Shown piece after piece: positions 49,916-61,196 of a stretch of 64,000 nt of DNA. Where the stretch lies: NCBI GenBank assembly GCA_004211595.1, contig SEDO01000001.1, forward strand, positions 248,001 to 312,000, written 5' to 3'. The position numbers were made by a program, and so were the translations under genes. The DNA comes from Pedobacter sp. (lineage in GTDB: Bacteria > Bacteroidota > Bacteroidia > Sphingobacteriales > Sphingobacteriaceae). Every line of letters begins with the position of its first letter. Position 1 is the stretch's first letter. The notes beneath the pieces are model-generated. The model made no database searches. It saw only the letters and a list, made by a program, of their open reading frames with translations, and had not been told where the DNA came from.

Positions 49916-50794
49916 TTACTTTGCCGATCTAGTCATAGCTTCCAACATATCCCACATTTCAGATGGAATTGCCTCTAAGCCATTCATTTGACCAGCTCCT
50001 TGAAGCCATTCTCCACCATCTATGCTAATTACTTCCCCATTGATATACCCTGCAAAATCAGATATTAAATAAGCAGCTAAATTTGCTAACTCTTGCTTTT
50101 CTCCAACCCGCTTTAAAGGGATTCTTTTTTTGAAATCAAATTGCTCTGCTAAATCACCTGGCAGTAATCTATCCCAAGCTCCTTTAGTAGGGAAGGGTCC
50201 TGGAGCAATTGCATTAGTTCGTATCCCATATTTACCCCATTCTACAGCTAAAGATCTTGTTAAAGCCAATACACCACCCTTTGCACAGGCTGAAGGTACC
50301 ACATAGCCTGAGCCTGTAAAGGCATAGGTAGTAATGATATTTAGTACGTTAGCTGGTTGCTTAGCTTTTATCCATTCTTTGCCGAATGTTAAAGTGCAGT
50401 TAACAGTTCCTTTTAAAACAATATCTATAATACTTGAAAAGGCATTAGCAGATAATCTTTCTGTGGGCGAAATAAAATTTCCGGCAGCATTATTTACCAA
50501 AACATCAATTTTTCCAAACCTTTCCATACTTTTTTGGTACACTTCTTCTACTTGAGCAATGTCTCTCACATCACAAGCTAAGGCTAAAACCTCATTTCCG
50601 GTTTCAGCTTGCATTTCAGCTGCGGTTTTTTCTAAAACCACTAATTTTCTACTCGTAATTACAATATTTGCTCCTAACCTAGAAAAATAGGTAGCCATGG
50701 CTTTCCCTAAACCGGTTCCGCCACCTGTAACTACTATGGTTTTGCCTTTAAAGGCATCATCTCTTAACATGGGTTGATTATACATTGAATTCAT
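49916..50794 (-). CDS. SDR-family oxidoreductase (2,4-dienoyl-CoA reductase-like)
   Basis: KTIVVTGGGTGLGKAMATYFSRLGANIVITSRK, VNNAAGNFISPTERLSANAF, INGEVISIDGGEWLQGAG. Confidence 0.9.
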   Translation of the reverse strand: MNSMYNQPMLRDDAFKGKTIVVTGGGTGLGKAMATYFSRLGANIVITSRKLVVLEKTAAEMQAETGNEVLALACDVRDIAQVEEVYQKSMERFGKIDVLVNNAAGNFISPTERLSANAFSSIIDIVLKGTVNCTLTFGKEWIKAKQPANVLNIITTYAFTGSGYVVPSACAKGGVLALTRSLAVEWGKYGIRTNAIAPGPFPTKGAWDRLLPGDLAEQFDFKKRIPLKRVGEKQELANLAAYLISDFAGYINGEVISIDGGEWLQGAGQMNGLEAIPSEMWDMLEAMTRSAK

Positions 50795-50800
50795 GTGATC

Positions 50801-51568
50801 TTAATTTTTCTTTTGCTGTAAATTATCGATGATATTTTTCACAATAGCTTGCGTACTAGCCGACCACCATTGGTCTAACATCACCTTTAAGTCTGCGCTA
50901 TAGTCCGATCGTGTAATGGCAATTAAATCTCGACGTATATTTAATTTACTTTGTTGCCAAGTATTAGGCTCAAAGCCCATGTATTTGCGTACCATTTTCT
51001 CAGCTTGGGTTAAAATTCTATCTCCCTCCACAATTTCATCAACCAAACCTACTTGTAATGCCTCCTCAGGATTGAATAATTTACCTTCTAATAAAGCCCT
51101 GGCAGCAGCAGCCTTGCCAATCCAGAATGAATATACATCAAAAATACTTGGAGGAACTATAATGCCCACTGGCACTTCATTTAAACCAATAATATAATTT
51201 CCTTTAGCCATAACTCGAGCATCACAAGCTAAGGCAAGTACGCAACCCCCTGCCGGACTATAGCCATTTATAGCGGCAACTAAAGGTTTTTTAAAGGCCA
51301 CTAATTGTGCTGATAAATTTAAAAATCTAATCCAAAATTGTTCTGTTTCCGCTTCACTCAAATTATAAAGTGCAATCAAATCTAAACCTGCAGAGAAAAA
51401 GTGACCTTGACCCGTTAAAATAACCCCTCCGATTTTAGCGTCATTTTCTAGTTGCTCAAAACATTTACTTAAATCCTCCATCATTTCCAGATTTATAGCG
51501 TTAGACTTGAGTCGATTTAAGCTCACTATAGCTAATCTATCTTTCAAGGTTATTTGAATAGTATTCAT
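50801..51568 (-). CDS. Enoyl-CoA hydratase/isomerase family protein
   Basis: GGVILTGQGHFFSAGLDL, KKPLVAAINGYSPAGGCVLALACDARVMA. Confidence 0.92.
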   Translation of the reverse strand: MNTIQITLKDRLAIVSLNRLKSNAINLEMMEDLSKCFEQLENDAKIGGVILTGQGHFFSAGLDLIALYNLSEAETEQFWIRFLNLSAQLVAFKKPLVAAINGYSPAGGCVLALACDARVMAKGNYIIGLNEVPVGIIVPPSIFDVYSFWIGKAAAARALLEGKLFNPEEALQVGLVDEIVEGDRILTQAEKMVRKYMGFEPNTWQQSKLNIRRDLIAITRSDYSADLKVMLDQWWSASTQAIVKNIIDNLQQKKN

Positions 51569-51588
51569 ATATGTATATTAAAATTTAT

Positions 51589-54339
51589 TTATTTTACTTG
51601 ATAATGAAACACTTTTCTAAGCATTTCTCCATTGGCATTAATCCCTTCTAATACCATTCTGTAAAGACCCTTTTCATCTGTATTGAAGTAATTAAAATTA
51701 AAATTCCCTTTTTCATCTGTATATATAGATGGATTCCAATAAACTGTAGTTCTGTTGTCAAAAGCAGTATCTTTTGTCTCCGAATAATTAGGAGAATAAA
51801 ATTCTTTAGGGATCAAAAAACCTTTAGCTAAATAATTTTGAATAAAAGAGACTTGAGGGGAATTATCTAACATATCCAATGGAGATCGAGAATTAATTAA
51901 GATTACACCGTTTCCACCTCGTGAACCATACATTGAAGTATAAATTGGACTTTTAAGTACTTCAATTGATCCCACCATTTCTAAAGTCATATCCAATAAG
52001 TTTAAATATCTTTCAGGATTTATTGGATCAAATTCAATAGGCACACCGTCAAACACGATAATAGGTTCGGTTACAGACATTCCCCCAATAGTGGATCGGT
52101 TAGCATTCATAAAACTTCCAGCTTTTGCATTCAAGATATCTTTAACTTTTTGAGATATACCAAAATCTTTAACCGTTAATACAACATCTGCTTTACCAGG
52201 CCCATTTAAATTTGAAGAGCTTTGAACCACAGGTTTAGCTTCTTGATACTTTTTAATTTCAACTTGTTTTAATCCTATGGTACCTCTTAAACTCGCAGGT
52301 AGGTCGTATTTTAATTCATTGAGGTTTCTATGTTCAATAATATTCTCCCAATTTGAAAAATTTGTACGCTTGTCCAATTTTTCAAAATTTTGTAATCCAG
52401 TTAACTTTTCAGAAAAAATTTTTAAACCGTCTACAGGTTTATTAGCCGCATTTCTAGCTTGAATCATAAATCTTGTGCTATCTGGAAAGGTTAAATCATT
52501 AAAAATAAAATCTCCATTTTGTGAAGTTAATGTGTCGATTCCCATGCCTATATTCTGTGTAAATAAAACGACTTTGTAACGTTCGTTTCCCTTTGCCTTG
52601 CCACTTACATTTCCACTAATTGATAAGCTTTTCTGAACCTCAAAATTAATATTTGGGGACTTGTTTTGGGCAATAGACATCCAATCTAATTTTCTCCATC
52701 CTTGCGTTAACAGTAAATGATCTATAGCTTTTACATGGGCGTCATCTTGTGATTCAAAGTAATAATTAGGGTCTTCAATAAGGCCTTTTAAATCTGATTC
52801 TAGTAATAAACTAGCATATAGATGGGATTCATTGAGTGAATCTGGAACATAGGCTAACAAACTGGTAACTGCAACCGAAAAACTAGCCTCACTTAAACCT
52901 TGACTCATCAAGGTATTGAAATTTAAATCAACTTTTTCCCTAACTTGATAATGAGGCTTTAAATTTAAAGCCTTTAACTCCATAAAATCAATGGGATTAT
53001 GCACAAATACTAGTCTTTCAGCTATTGGCAAAAAATCTTTATTTAAAAGCGTAAGCGTGTTTATTCCAGAACCCATTTCTGCTATTGGTAAATTAACTTG
53101 TGATACAGCTTTTTGATTTGGAATTTCAGCCACAAATGATTCCCTACCATTTTGATGTGCTATTAAGTATAAATTCTGACCCATCAAATCTTCTGATAAA
53201 AGCACCCTCACTTGGATATTGCCAGTTTTAGGATAACCGGAGGCCAAGCCATTGGCATTTGTCACTTGAATTAAATAACCTGATTTTTCTACCTTAGGAA
53301 GGCTTACTGTTTTACTCATGCTTGCATTTGGCTTAATCTTTGCCGTATAGGATTTGCCGGCTGTAGGTAGTAAATAAAAGCTCCCCATACCCTTATGGGT
53401 ACTTTCAAAACTGCTTATAACCTCTCCGCTTTCATCTACAATTTCACCTGATATTTGCTGGCCCTTGCCAAAACTATTGGTTGCCTTAAAGGCTACCCTA
53501 TTTGACAAACCACTAATTAAATGTCCGCTTTCCGGGAAAAACTGGATATCCACAACCTCATTCGGCACCTGTAAAGGAATAACTTGAGTAATGGCACGAT
53601 TAAAATGTTCAAATTTTAAAATAATTTGGCCAGATGCTTGTTGAGCATTAAAATCTTTGGGTAAAAGGACACTAAATTTTCCCTCTTTATCACTAGTTAG
53701 ATTTCCTTTAGCCAAACTCTTCCCATGCTGCAGGATTTGGTAATTAACTTTTAAATCGGTGATAAGATGATCTAAATTATTTTTAGCGGTAAAAGTCGCT
53801 TTAGTCGTGCTCGTATTTCCAGTAGATTCCGTTTGGAAATTTGTTTGAATATTTAATTGAACAGCAAGGGGTGATAAGACTTTAATACTTTTAGAAAAAA
53901 AATATTCAGGGCCTGCATTTTTCATCCATTGGGTGTAAGCTCGGATTCGATAATTACCTTCCTGTAGAGAATCAGGAAGGAAAAACTGCCCATGCCCTAA
54001 ACCATGGTTCAAGCGAATGATAGCTTGATTAGACAAGGTATCTTTCTCATTAAAAAGTTCAACATATAACACTTCACTTTGGGTAGTTGGCGCTAAGGTT
54101 TCAAAATCAGTTACAATTGCTTTAAACCAGATATGTTCTCCCATATTATAGTGCGTTTTATCTAAATGTAAGTGCACTTTTTCAATGTTAGACTTATTTG
54201 TCCAAGCCTTTATTTTCTTTAAAATTTGAAGGATAGGATCATCAGGATTAATGTTTCCCCCAATGGCGAAGGTGTTCAAACTGAAAATAGTTACAAAGAG
54301 TAAAAATATCCAGAACAGAGAAGTAACTTTTTTTGTCAT
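51589..54339 (-). CDS. MG2-type alpha-2-macroglobulin-like protein with TonB plug-like region, paralogue of 47217..49898
   Basis: EKVHLHLDKTHYNMGEHIWFKAIVTD, SPIYTSMYGSRGGNGVILINSRS; C-terminus YFNTDEKGLYRMVLEGINANGEMLRKVFHYQVK parallels YFNTDEPGTYRMVIEGISETGHLARKVYTYEVK. Confidence 0.8.
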   Translation of the reverse strand: MTKKVTSLFWIFLLFVTIFSLNTFAIGGNINPDDPILQILKKIKAWTNKSNIEKVHLHLDKTHYNMGEHIWFKAIVTDFETLAPTTQSEVLYVELFNEKDTLSNQAIIRLNHGLGHGQFFLPDSLQEGNYRIRAYTQWMKNAGPEYFFSKSIKVLSPLAVQLNIQTNFQTESTGNTSTTKATFTAKNNLDHLITDLKVNYQILQHGKSLAKGNLTSDKEGKFSVLLPKDFNAQQASGQIILKFEHFNRAITQVIPLQVPNEVVDIQFFPESGHLISGLSNRVAFKATNSFGKGQQISGEIVDESGEVISSFESTHKGMGSFYLLPTAGKSYTAKIKPNASMSKTVSLPKVEKSGYLIQVTNANGLASGYPKTGNIQVRVLLSEDLMGQNLYLIAHQNGRESFVAEIPNQKAVSQVNLPIAEMGSGINTLTLLNKDFLPIAERLVFVHNPIDFMELKALNLKPHYQVREKVDLNFNTLMSQGLSEASFSVAVTSLLAYVPDSLNESHLYASLLLESDLKGLIEDPNYYFESQDDAHVKAIDHLLLTQGWRKLDWMSIAQNKSPNINFEVQKSLSISGNVSGKAKGNERYKVVLFTQNIGMGIDTLTSQNGDFIFNDLTFPDSTRFMIQARNAANKPVDGLKIFSEKLTGLQNFEKLDKRTNFSNWENIIEHRNLNELKYDLPASLRGTIGLKQVEIKKYQEAKPVVQSSSNLNGPGKADVVLTVKDFGISQKVKDILNAKAGSFMNANRSTIGGMSVTEPIIVFDGVPIEFDPINPERYLNLLDMTLEMVGSIEVLKSPIYTSMYGSRGGNGVILINSRSPLDMLDNSPQVSFIQNYLAKGFLIPKEFYSPNYSETKDTAFDNRTTVYWNPSIYTDEKGNFNFNYFNTDEKGLYRMVLEGINANGEMLRKVFHYQVK

Positions 54340-54414
54340 GAGGTTATAGTTTAGGGCTAGAGTACTCTAAAATAAGATAATTTTAGGTAATTTTGCATAT
54401 CTTATTTAAGAATA

Positions 54415-55056
54415 ATGGCCCTTGTTTTTCAAAAGCAAATTGATGCGCATACAATTTTAGGTTTATGGAAAATTGAAGAAACTGAAGAAGAATTACTTTC
54501 AGGTCTTCAATTAAAAGACCATGAATTGGAAATTATAAATAGCCTACACCAAAGTAAGCGTTTACTACATTGGTTGAGTACCAGGCTTTTATTACGCACC
54601 CTGCTCAATACCGAAGATTATATTGATTGTCAAATAGATGCCCATGGTAAACCTTTTTTGCCACATGCCAATAAGCACATATCTTTAAGTCATTCTTATG
54701 ATTATGCAGCGGTTATAATTTCGGAAGGAAAGCAAGTTGGAGTAGATATTGAAATAATCAAACATAAGATAAAAAGTATTAAACATAAATTTTTATCCGA
54801 TGTGGAGTTAGCACATAAAAGTGTAGGCGATAATATCCAAGGATTATATGTGTGTTGGTGTGCTAAAGAAGCTGTCTATAAATGGTATGGTAAAAAGGGA
54901 TTAGAATTTAAACAACATATTCACGTAAAACCTTTTAAATTAAAAAATGAAGGAGATTTACAAGTCATAGCTGAATTACCTGAAGGAACTAAACAATTGC
55001 AGGTAAATTATTTCATGACTCCAGATAATTATATGGTGGGATATGTAGTTGGGTAA
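54415..55056 (+). CDS. 4'-phosphopantetheinyl transferase superfamily protein
   Basis: ISLSHSYDYAAVIISEGKQVGVDIEII ... VCWCAKEAVYKWYGKKG. Confidence 0.9.
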   Translation: MALVFQKQIDAHTILGLWKIEETEEELLSGLQLKDHELEIINSLHQSKRLLHWLSTRLLLRTLLNTEDYIDCQIDAHGKPFLPHANKHISLSHSYDYAAVIISEGKQVGVDIEIIKHKIKSIKHKFLSDVELAHKSVGDNIQGLYVCWCAKEAVYKWYGKKGLEFKQHIHVKPFKLKNEGDLQVIAELPEGTKQLQVNYFMTPDNYMVGYVVG

Positions 55057-55114
55057 TAGGGCTAATTAAGGAGTTTACAAATTGTAATTGAATGGTGAAG
55101 GGAGAACAAACTAA

Positions 55115-55816
55115 ATGATAAAAAACACAGCAGTAAAATTTATTGATTGGGGATTAACCGACTATCAAGATGCCTGGGATAAGCAAGAAGCTATTTTTCA
55201 AGAAACTGTAGCGGTAAAAATGAAAAATAGAGCCGAAAATTCCGAACTCCCAACACCCAATTATTTAATATTTTGTGAACACCCCCATGTATATACTTTA
55301 GGGAAGAGTGGCATACCCGAAAATTTGCTATTAGATGAAGCGGGTTTAAAAGAAAAGGAGGCCACTTATTATAAAATCAATCGGGGAGGAGATATAACCT
55401 ACCATGGGCCAGGTCAAATTGTAGGTTATCCCATCTTAGATCTCGAAAACTTCTTTACAGATATACACCTTTATTTAAGAACCCTTGAAGAAGCGATAAT
55501 ATTAACATTAGCTGAATACGGTTTACAGGCTGGGCGCTATCCTGGCTATACAGGCGTATGGTTAGATGCCGATAATGAAAAGGCTCGTAAAATTTGTGCC
55601 ATGGGGGTCCGTTGTAGCCGTTGGGTAACCATGCATGGTTTTGCTTTTAATGTGAATGTAAATTTAGATTATTTTGGGAATATAGTGCCCTGTGGAATTG
55701 ATGATAAAGCCGTTACCTCTTTACAACAAGAATTATGCTTTGCAGTTGATATGGAAGAAGTTAAAGCGAAGGTAAAGCATCATATAGGTCAACTCTTTAA
55801 GATGAATATTATTTAA
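55115..55816 (+). CDS. lipB: Lipoyl(octanoyl) transferase
   Basis: INRGGDITYHGPGQIVGYPILDL, KICAMGVRCSRWVTMHGFAFNVN, IVPCGI. Confidence 0.95.
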   Translation: MIKNTAVKFIDWGLTDYQDAWDKQEAIFQETVAVKMKNRAENSELPTPNYLIFCEHPHVYTLGKSGIPENLLLDEAGLKEKEATYYKINRGGDITYHGPGQIVGYPILDLENFFTDIHLYLRTLEEAIILTLAEYGLQAGRYPGYTGVWLDADNEKARKICAMGVRCSRWVTMHGFAFNVNVNLDYFGNIVPCGIDDKAVTSLQQELCFAVDMEEVKAKVKHHIGQLFKMNII

Positions 55817-55819
55817 AAT

Positions 55820-56422
55820 ATGCAAAAATACTTAGCATTAGGAGATTCTTATACCATTGGCGAAGGTGTACTTCCACAAGCTTCTTTTCCTTATATTTTA
55901 GTGCATGAATTAGCCCAATTAGGTTATGAATATAATCAACCTGATGTAATTGCCAAAACCGGATGGACTACGGATGAACTCCAAGAGGCTATTAATGATA
56001 CCAAACCCCATGCTAATTATGATCTGGTGAGCCTATTAATTGGTGTGAATAATCAATATCGACAATATCCTTTACCACAATACCAAGCTGAATTTGCTTC
56101 TCTTTTATCTCAAAGCATAACCTTTGCCCAAGGTCGAAAAGAAAAGGTATTCGTTCTATCTATTCCCGATTGGGGTCAAACCCCATTTGCACAACAATCC
56201 GATCGTCAAATTGATATAATAGCCCAAGAAATTGACGCCTATAATGCTATAGCAGCTGATTATTGTAAAAGTGAAGGGGTTCAATTCATTGATATTACAG
56301 GTTATACGAGAAATTTAGCGCAGTATCAAGCCCCCTTAGTAAGCGATGGCTTACATTATGCTACAGAGATGCATACCGAATGGGTAAAAGCTATTTTATC
56401 AAGCCCCTTAACATTCGGGTAA
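55820..56422 (+). CDS. SGNH/GDSL hydrolase family protein
   Basis: [14 protein letters not shown] (GDSL block), [10 protein letters not shown] (GxN block), [13 protein letters not shown] (DxxH block). Confidence 0.9.
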   Translation: MQKYLALGDSYTIGEGVLPQASFPYILVHELAQLGYEYNQPDVIAKTGWTTDELQEAINDTKPHANYDLVSLLIGVNNQYRQYPLPQYQAEFASLLSQSITFAQGRKEKVFVLSIPDWGQTPFAQQSDRQIDIIAQEIDAYNAIAADYCKSEGVQFIDITGYTRNLAQYQAPLVSDGLHYATEMHTEWVKAILSSPLTFG

Positions 56423-57841
56423 ACTCAAAGGAATATTGGTGGCTAAACCTCCATCAGATGTTTCTTTGTATTTTGAGTTCATATCTAAAGCTGTTTCCCA
56501 CATGGTATTAACCACCGCATCTAAACTCACTTTAGCTTTATCTGGATTACTCTGCAAGGCCAATTGACTAGCCGTAATAGCTTTGATAGCCCCCATGGTG
56601 TTTCTTTCAATACAAGGCACTTGCACTAAACCGCCGATAGGATCACAGGTTAGCCCCAGATGATGTTCCATAGCTATTTCAGCGGCCATGAGCACCTGTC
56701 TTTGAGAGCCCCCCAAACATTCTGTAAGGGCAGCAGCTGCCATGGCAGAGGAAACCCCAATTTCTGCTTGACAGCCTCCCATTGCAGCGGATATAGTAGC
56801 CCCCTTTTTAAAAATGCTTCCAATTTCCGAAGCGCAGGCCACAAATTGAATAATTTTCTCTTCAGAATAGCCATCCGCAAAACACATATAATAATGCAAA
56901 ACAGCCGGAATTACACCTGCAGCACCATTTGTAGGAGCTGTTACCACTCTTCCAAAGGCTGCATTTTCTTCATTAACCGCCAAAGCGAAACAAGATACCC
57001 AATCTAAAATATAATTGAAATCAGAACCTCCAGATCGGATTGCTGCTAACCAGGAATCAAAATCCACATACGATTTACCTGCCAGTAAGCGAGCATTTAA
57101 TTTGGCAGCTCTCCGCTCCACATGTAATCCGCCAGGTAAAACCCCTTTTGTATGACATCCCCGATAAGTACATTCTTGCATCACCCGAACATGTGCTAAA
57201 ATGCCCGCCCGAGTAGCAGCCTCTGTGCGCCAAGCTAACTCATTCTCCATCACTACTTCCGAAACTTTCAAACCTGTTTTCATACACCAATGCCATAAAT
57301 CCCCAGCTTTATCAATCGGGAAGGGCAAATCTACCATTTCTTTTTCTGGACCATCTTGATTTTCTCCAACCACAAAACCGCCTCCTATAGAATAATATGT
57401 AGCGGAAATAGCCTTACCAGTACTTAAAAAAGCTTGAAAAGTAACTGCATTGGGATGAAAGGGCAAGCTTTCTTGAAATAGGAACAATAAATCATTTTCG
57501 TAATCAAAAGGAATATCCACCTCCCCAGCCAACTTCAAAACCTGAGTGGATTTAATGGCTTCAACCGTAGTATCAATGGCATTTACATCAAAGGTTACCG
57601 GATCAGCCCCATGTAACCCTAATAAAATGGCAATATCGGTGCCATGGCCTTTTCCTGTTTTAGCAAGAGACCCATATAACAATATCTTAATCTGACTGAT
57701 TAATTTAAAATCAGTTTCTGAACGTAATTTTTGAATAAACTGTTGAGCAGCTCTCCATGGCCCTAAAGTATGAGAGCTAGAAGGTCCAATTCCTATTTTA
57801 AAAATGTCGAATATAGATATTTGTTCATTTGGCATGCCCAA
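56408..57841 (-). CDS. sdaA: L-serine ammonia-lyase
   Basis: [43 protein letters not shown]-type [33 protein letters not shown]. Confidence 0.95.
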   Translation of the reverse strand: MGMPNEQISIFDIFKIGIGPSSSHTLGPWRAAQQFIQKLRSETDFKLISQIKILLYGSLAKTGKGHGTDIAILLGLHGADPVTFDVNAIDTTVEAIKSTQVLKLAGEVDIPFDYENDLLFLFQESLPFHPNAVTFQAFLSTGKAISATYYSIGGGFVVGENQDGPEKEMVDLPFPIDKAGDLWHWCMKTGLKVSEVVMENELAWRTEAATRAGILAHVRVMQECTYRGCHTKGVLPGGLHVERRAAKLNARLLAGKSYVDFDSWLAAIRSGGSDFNYILDWVSCFALAVNEENAAFGRVVTAPTNGAAGVIPAVLHYYMCFADGYSEEKIIQFVACASEIGSIFKKGATISAAMGGCQAEIGVSSAMAAAALTECLGGSQRQVLMAAEIAMEHHLGLTCDPIGGLVQVPCIERNTMGAIKAITASQLALQSNPDKAKVSLDAVVNTMWETALDMNSKYKETSDGGLATNIPLSLPEC

Positions 57842-57864
57842 ATTTACGATTGTTTTATTTAATC

Positions 57865-58524
57865 TTAGAAATCAAAAGCAACAATACTTTCATCGCGCAA
57901 CATGGCTTCTACGAATTCATGATGATTCTTAGGGCTTCCAATGGCATCCCAATTACCAATAATAATACCATCTGCCAGATGATGTTTCCCTCGACTGGGC
58001 TTTAATTTATGTTGTTTAAAAATCAATTCATAATGATCTAAATCCTGATTGGTGTATTTTTTAACAATCCTATAACTCCTTTTTGTAAATCTACGGTCGG
58101 CGATAATTTCAATATAAGGAAAAATTAAAAGTGCAATTAGCACAACTACAGTAACTCCTATAGCTTGAATAAAATAACCCGAACCTACCGCCATACCGAT
58201 TGCTGCTACAATCCAAATGACACAGGCAGTGGTTAGGCCAGTAACTCGATTGTCTTCTTTGAAAATAACTCCTGCTCCTAAAAAGCCAATACCCGTAACA
58301 ATATTAGAAGCAATGCGATCATGACTTCCATCCCCAATTTTAATGGATAATACCGTAAATAGAGCAGACCCCAATCCAATCATAATCATGGTTTTTAAAC
58401 CAGCCGATTTAGAGCGATACTCCCGCTCAGCACCAATGATACCACATAATAAGATGGTCAATAAAAATTTATTAACCTCTACTAAGGTTAAAAATTCATT
58501 TCTATCCCCTAAAAATTCCCACAT
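57865..58524 (-). CDS. MgtC/SapB family membrane protein
   Basis: [79 protein letters not shown]. Confidence 0.92.
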   Translation of the reverse strand: MWEFLGDRNEFLTLVEVNKFLLTILLCGIIGAEREYRSKSAGLKTMIMIGLGSALFTVLSIKIGDGSHDRIASNIVTGIGFLGAGVIFKEDNRVTGLTTACVIWIVAAIGMAVGSGYFIQAIGVTVVVLIALLIFPYIEIIADRRFTKRSYRIVKKYTNQDLDHYELIFKQHKLKPSRGKHHLADGIIIGNWDAIGSPKNHHEFVEAMLRDESIVAFDF

Positions 58525-58597
58525 AGGCTAAAAATATATAAGCTTAAGTTACACATTAACTAATTAAATTCAATAGCGTAAAACTGCATTATACTAA

Positions 58598-58627
58598 CAA
58601 GGCCCCAAGCAATTGCTTGGGGCCTTG
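58598..58627 (-). terminator. Perfect 30-nt palindrome downstream of groEL, probable terminator or mRNA 3' end
   Basis: caaggccccaagc-aatt-gcttggggccttg, 13-bp GC-rich stem about 25 nt after the groEL stop; weak U-tract. Confidence 0.7.
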
Positions 58628-58649
58628 AATAAATATGTGAAGGGCTTGC

Positions 58650-60284
58650 TTACATCATGCCGCCCATGCCACCACCACCCATTGGAGGAGCAGCTGCACC
58701 AGCTTCTTCTGGATCATCAGCTAATACTACCTCGGTAGTTAATAACATGGCTGCAATAGAAGCTGCATTTTCTAAAGCTACACGTGATACCTTAGTTGGA
58801 TCAATAACACCTGCTCCAATTAAGTTTTCATACACGTCAGTTCTGGCATTATAACCGAAATCAGCCGTACCTTCTTTTACTTTTTGAACCACGATAGAAC
58901 CTTCAATACCTGCATTCTCGCAAATTTGGCGTAAAGGCTCTTCAATTGCACGTTTTACAATAGCAATACCCGTAGTTTCATCATCATTAGCACCTTTCAT
59001 ATCGCTTAATGATGCAACTGCACGAATAAATGCAACCCCACCACCAGCAACAATACCTTCTTCAACAGCTGCACGAGTTGCATGTAAAGCATCATCTACA
59101 CGGTCTTTTTTCTCTTTCATTTCCACTTCCGAAGCAGCACCCACATAAAGTACAGCAACTCCACCTGAAAGTTTAGCTAAGCGCTCTTGTAATTTTTCTT
59201 TATCGTAATCCGATGTAGTGGTTTCAATTTGAGCTTTGATTTGACCTACACGCGCTTTAATATCTTCAGTTTTACCCGAACCATTGATAACAGTCGTGTT
59301 GTCTTTGTCGATAACTACTTTTTCAGCAGTACCTAAATAAGTTAAATCAGCATTTTCTAATTTATAACCTCTTTCTTCAGAAATTACAGTACCTCCAGTT
59401 AAGATAGCGATGTCTTCTAACATAGCTTTTCTTCTATCTCCAAATCCAGGTGCTTTAACCGCTGCAACTTTCAATGAACCGCGAATTTTATTTACTACTA
59501 AAGTAGCTAATGCTTCGCCATCTAAATCTTCTGCAATGATTAATAAAGGTTTCCCAGTTTGAACAGTTTTTTCTAAAACTGGCAACAATTCTTTCATGTT
59601 GCTGATTTTTTTATCGTAGATTAAAATGTAAGGAGCATCTAATTCAGCCTCCATTTTATCAGCATTCGTTACAAAGTATGGAGATAAGTAACCTCTGTCA
59701 AATTGCATACCTTCAACTGTTTTAACTTCAGTTTCAGTACCTTTTGCTTCTTCAACAGTAATTACCCCGTCTTTACCAACTTTTTGCATCGCTTCTGCGA
59801 TTAAAGATCCAATAATTTCATCGTTATTAGCAGAAATTGCAGCTACTTGTTTGATTTTATTATTGTCTTCTCCAACGGTTTGAGATTGCTCTTTTAAATT
59901 AGCTACCACTGCCGCAACCGCTTTATCAATACCACGTTTTAAATCCATTGGATTTGCTCCCGCAGCAACGTTTTTAATTCCCGCAGTAACAATAGCTTGC
60001 GCTAAAACAGTAGCAGTAGTTGTACCATCACCCGCGATATCAGCAGTTTTAGAAGCTACTTCTTTAACCATTTGAGCACCCATATTTTCAATAGGGTCTT
60101 TCAAATCAATTTCTTTAGCTACTGAAACCCCGTCCTTAGTAATGGTTGGAGAACCGAATTTTTTATCAATAATTACATTACGTCCTTTTGGACCTAAAGT
60201 TACTTTTACTGCATTTGCTAATACGTCAACACCTTTTTTTAAAGCGTCTCTAGCTTCTACGTTATATTTTACTTGTTTTGCCAT
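58650..60284 (-). CDS. groEL: Chaperonin GroEL
   Basis: [49 protein letters not shown]-terminal GGM-rich tail. Confidence 0.98.
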   Translation of the reverse strand: MAKQVKYNVEARDALKKGVDVLANAVKVTLGPKGRNVIIDKKFGSPTITKDGVSVAKEIDLKDPIENMGAQMVKEVASKTADIAGDGTTTATVLAQAIVTAGIKNVAAGANPMDLKRGIDKAVAAVVANLKEQSQTVGEDNNKIKQVAAISANNDEIIGSLIAEAMQKVGKDGVITVEEAKGTETEVKTVEGMQFDRGYLSPYFVTNADKMEAELDAPYILIYDKKISNMKELLPVLEKTVQTGKPLLIIAEDLDGEALATLVVNKIRGSLKVAAVKAPGFGDRRKAMLEDIAILTGGTVISEERGYKLENADLTYLGTAEKVVIDKDNTTVINGSGKTEDIKARVGQIKAQIETTTSDYDKEKLQERLAKLSGGVAVLYVGAASEVEMKEKKDRVDDALHATRAAVEEGIVAGGGVAFIRAVASLSDMKGANDDETTGIAIVKRAIEEPLRQICENAGIEGSIVVQKVKEGTADFGYNARTDVYENLIGAGVIDPTKVSRVALENAASIAAMLLTTEVVLADDPEEAGAAAPPMGGGGMGGMM

Positions 60285-60305
60285 TGTTGTATAATTTCAA
60301 TAAGA

Positions 60306-60599
60306 TTAAAGTGTTCCTAAAACGTCAGAATCACGCATAATTAAATATTCTTTTCCTTCAATTGTTACCTCTGTACCACCATACTTGCTGTACAATACTT
60401 GGTCGCCAACTTTTACATTTACTGGAATTAAATTTCCCGTTTGTTCTGCATGTTTGCCAGGACCTACAGCTACCACTACTCCTTGTTGAGGTTTTTCTTT
60501 TGCTGTATCCGGAATATAAATTCCAGATGCTGTTTTCTCTTCCGCTGCAGCAGGCTCTACTACGATGCGGTCTGCATTAGGTTTGAAGTTCAAAGCCAT
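60306..60599 (-). CDS. groES: Co-chaperonin GroES
   Basis: [59 protein letters not shown]. Confidence 0.97.
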   Translation of the reverse strand: MALNFKPNADRIVVEPAAAEEKTASGIYIPDTAKEKPQQGVVVAVGPGKHAEQTGNLIPVNVKVGDQVLYSKYGGTEVTIEGKEYLIMRDSDVLGTL

Positions 60600-60669
60600 A
60601 AATATTCTTATTTAAAATTGTTTAATAATAATGTTAATGTTTCAGGGAATCATCCCATGCTTACTTAGT

Positions 60670-60688
60670 AACAGTTATTATGCCAAGC
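60670..60688 (-). promoter_or_regulatory. Sigma-54-like -24/-12 candidate upstream of groES
   Basis: Minus strand cTTGGCATAATAACTGTta: GG at -24 and G at -12 with the right spacing, but TGT rather than TGC at -12. Confidence 0.35.
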
Positions 60689-60766
60689 CCATTTACCTTG
60701 AAAAAATGGCACTTGTTGTCATATCTGAATCTTTAGAAAGGCATCTGCTTGTCATAATGTCAGCTA

Positions 60767-60800
60767 ATACAAAAAGCCCTCTGCTTAGCAGAAGGCTTTT
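60767..60800 (-). terminator. Terminator downstream of secG
   Basis: Inverted repeat aaaagccctctgct / agcagaaggctttt (one mismatch) with T-run on the minus strand. Confidence 0.85.
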
Positions 60801-60831
60801 CATGAATGCATTTAAAAAATAGCTATTAAAA

Positions 60832-61182
60832 TTATTTTTTTGTCGTATCCGTGCTAGGTGTAGCTGGTACCGCACTCGGACTAGCATTACTTCCAATAGG
60901 AGCAGGAGCTGGTACGTTTTCAATGTGAGAATCAATTTTAGATGATCCAGTCGAACCAGTTCCGGATTTTGCAATTACCGTAATAGCTAAAGAAACAATG
61001 ACGATTAAACCCATTAAGGTCCAAGTTCCTTTTTCTAACACATCGCCAGTTCTTTGAACGCCAAACATATTACTGCTAGCTCCCCCTGTTGCTAAACCAC
61101 CACCTTTAGGGTTTTGAACAAGAATAAATAATCCAATGGCAATGCAAAAAACTATGACTAAAATAATTAATAAGGTGATCAT
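60832..61182 (-). CDS. secG: Preprotein translocase subunit SecG
   Basis: Two TM helices with VQNPKGGGLATGGASSNMFGVQRTGDVLEKGTW. Confidence 0.93.
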   Translation of the reverse strand: MITLLIILVIVFCIAIGLFILVQNPKGGGLATGGASSNMFGVQRTGDVLEKGTWTLMGLIVIVSLAITVIAKSGTGSTGSSKIDSHIENVPAPAPIGSNASPSAVPATPSTDTTKK

Positions 61183-61196
61183 GATATCTTATGTTG

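Noticed and set aside
56660-57007. 115-aa + strand ORF within sdaA
   Set aside because: Antisense to a conserved sdaA sequence; no domain.
60362-60822. Overlapping + strand ORFs across groES and its leader
   Set aside because: Antisense to groES or in the regulatory gap; composition rich in Leu/Cys/Phe and not protein-like.
60600-60830. CIRCE element (TTAGCACTC-N9-GAGTGCTAA) upstream of groES
   Set aside because: Looked for and not found on either strand.
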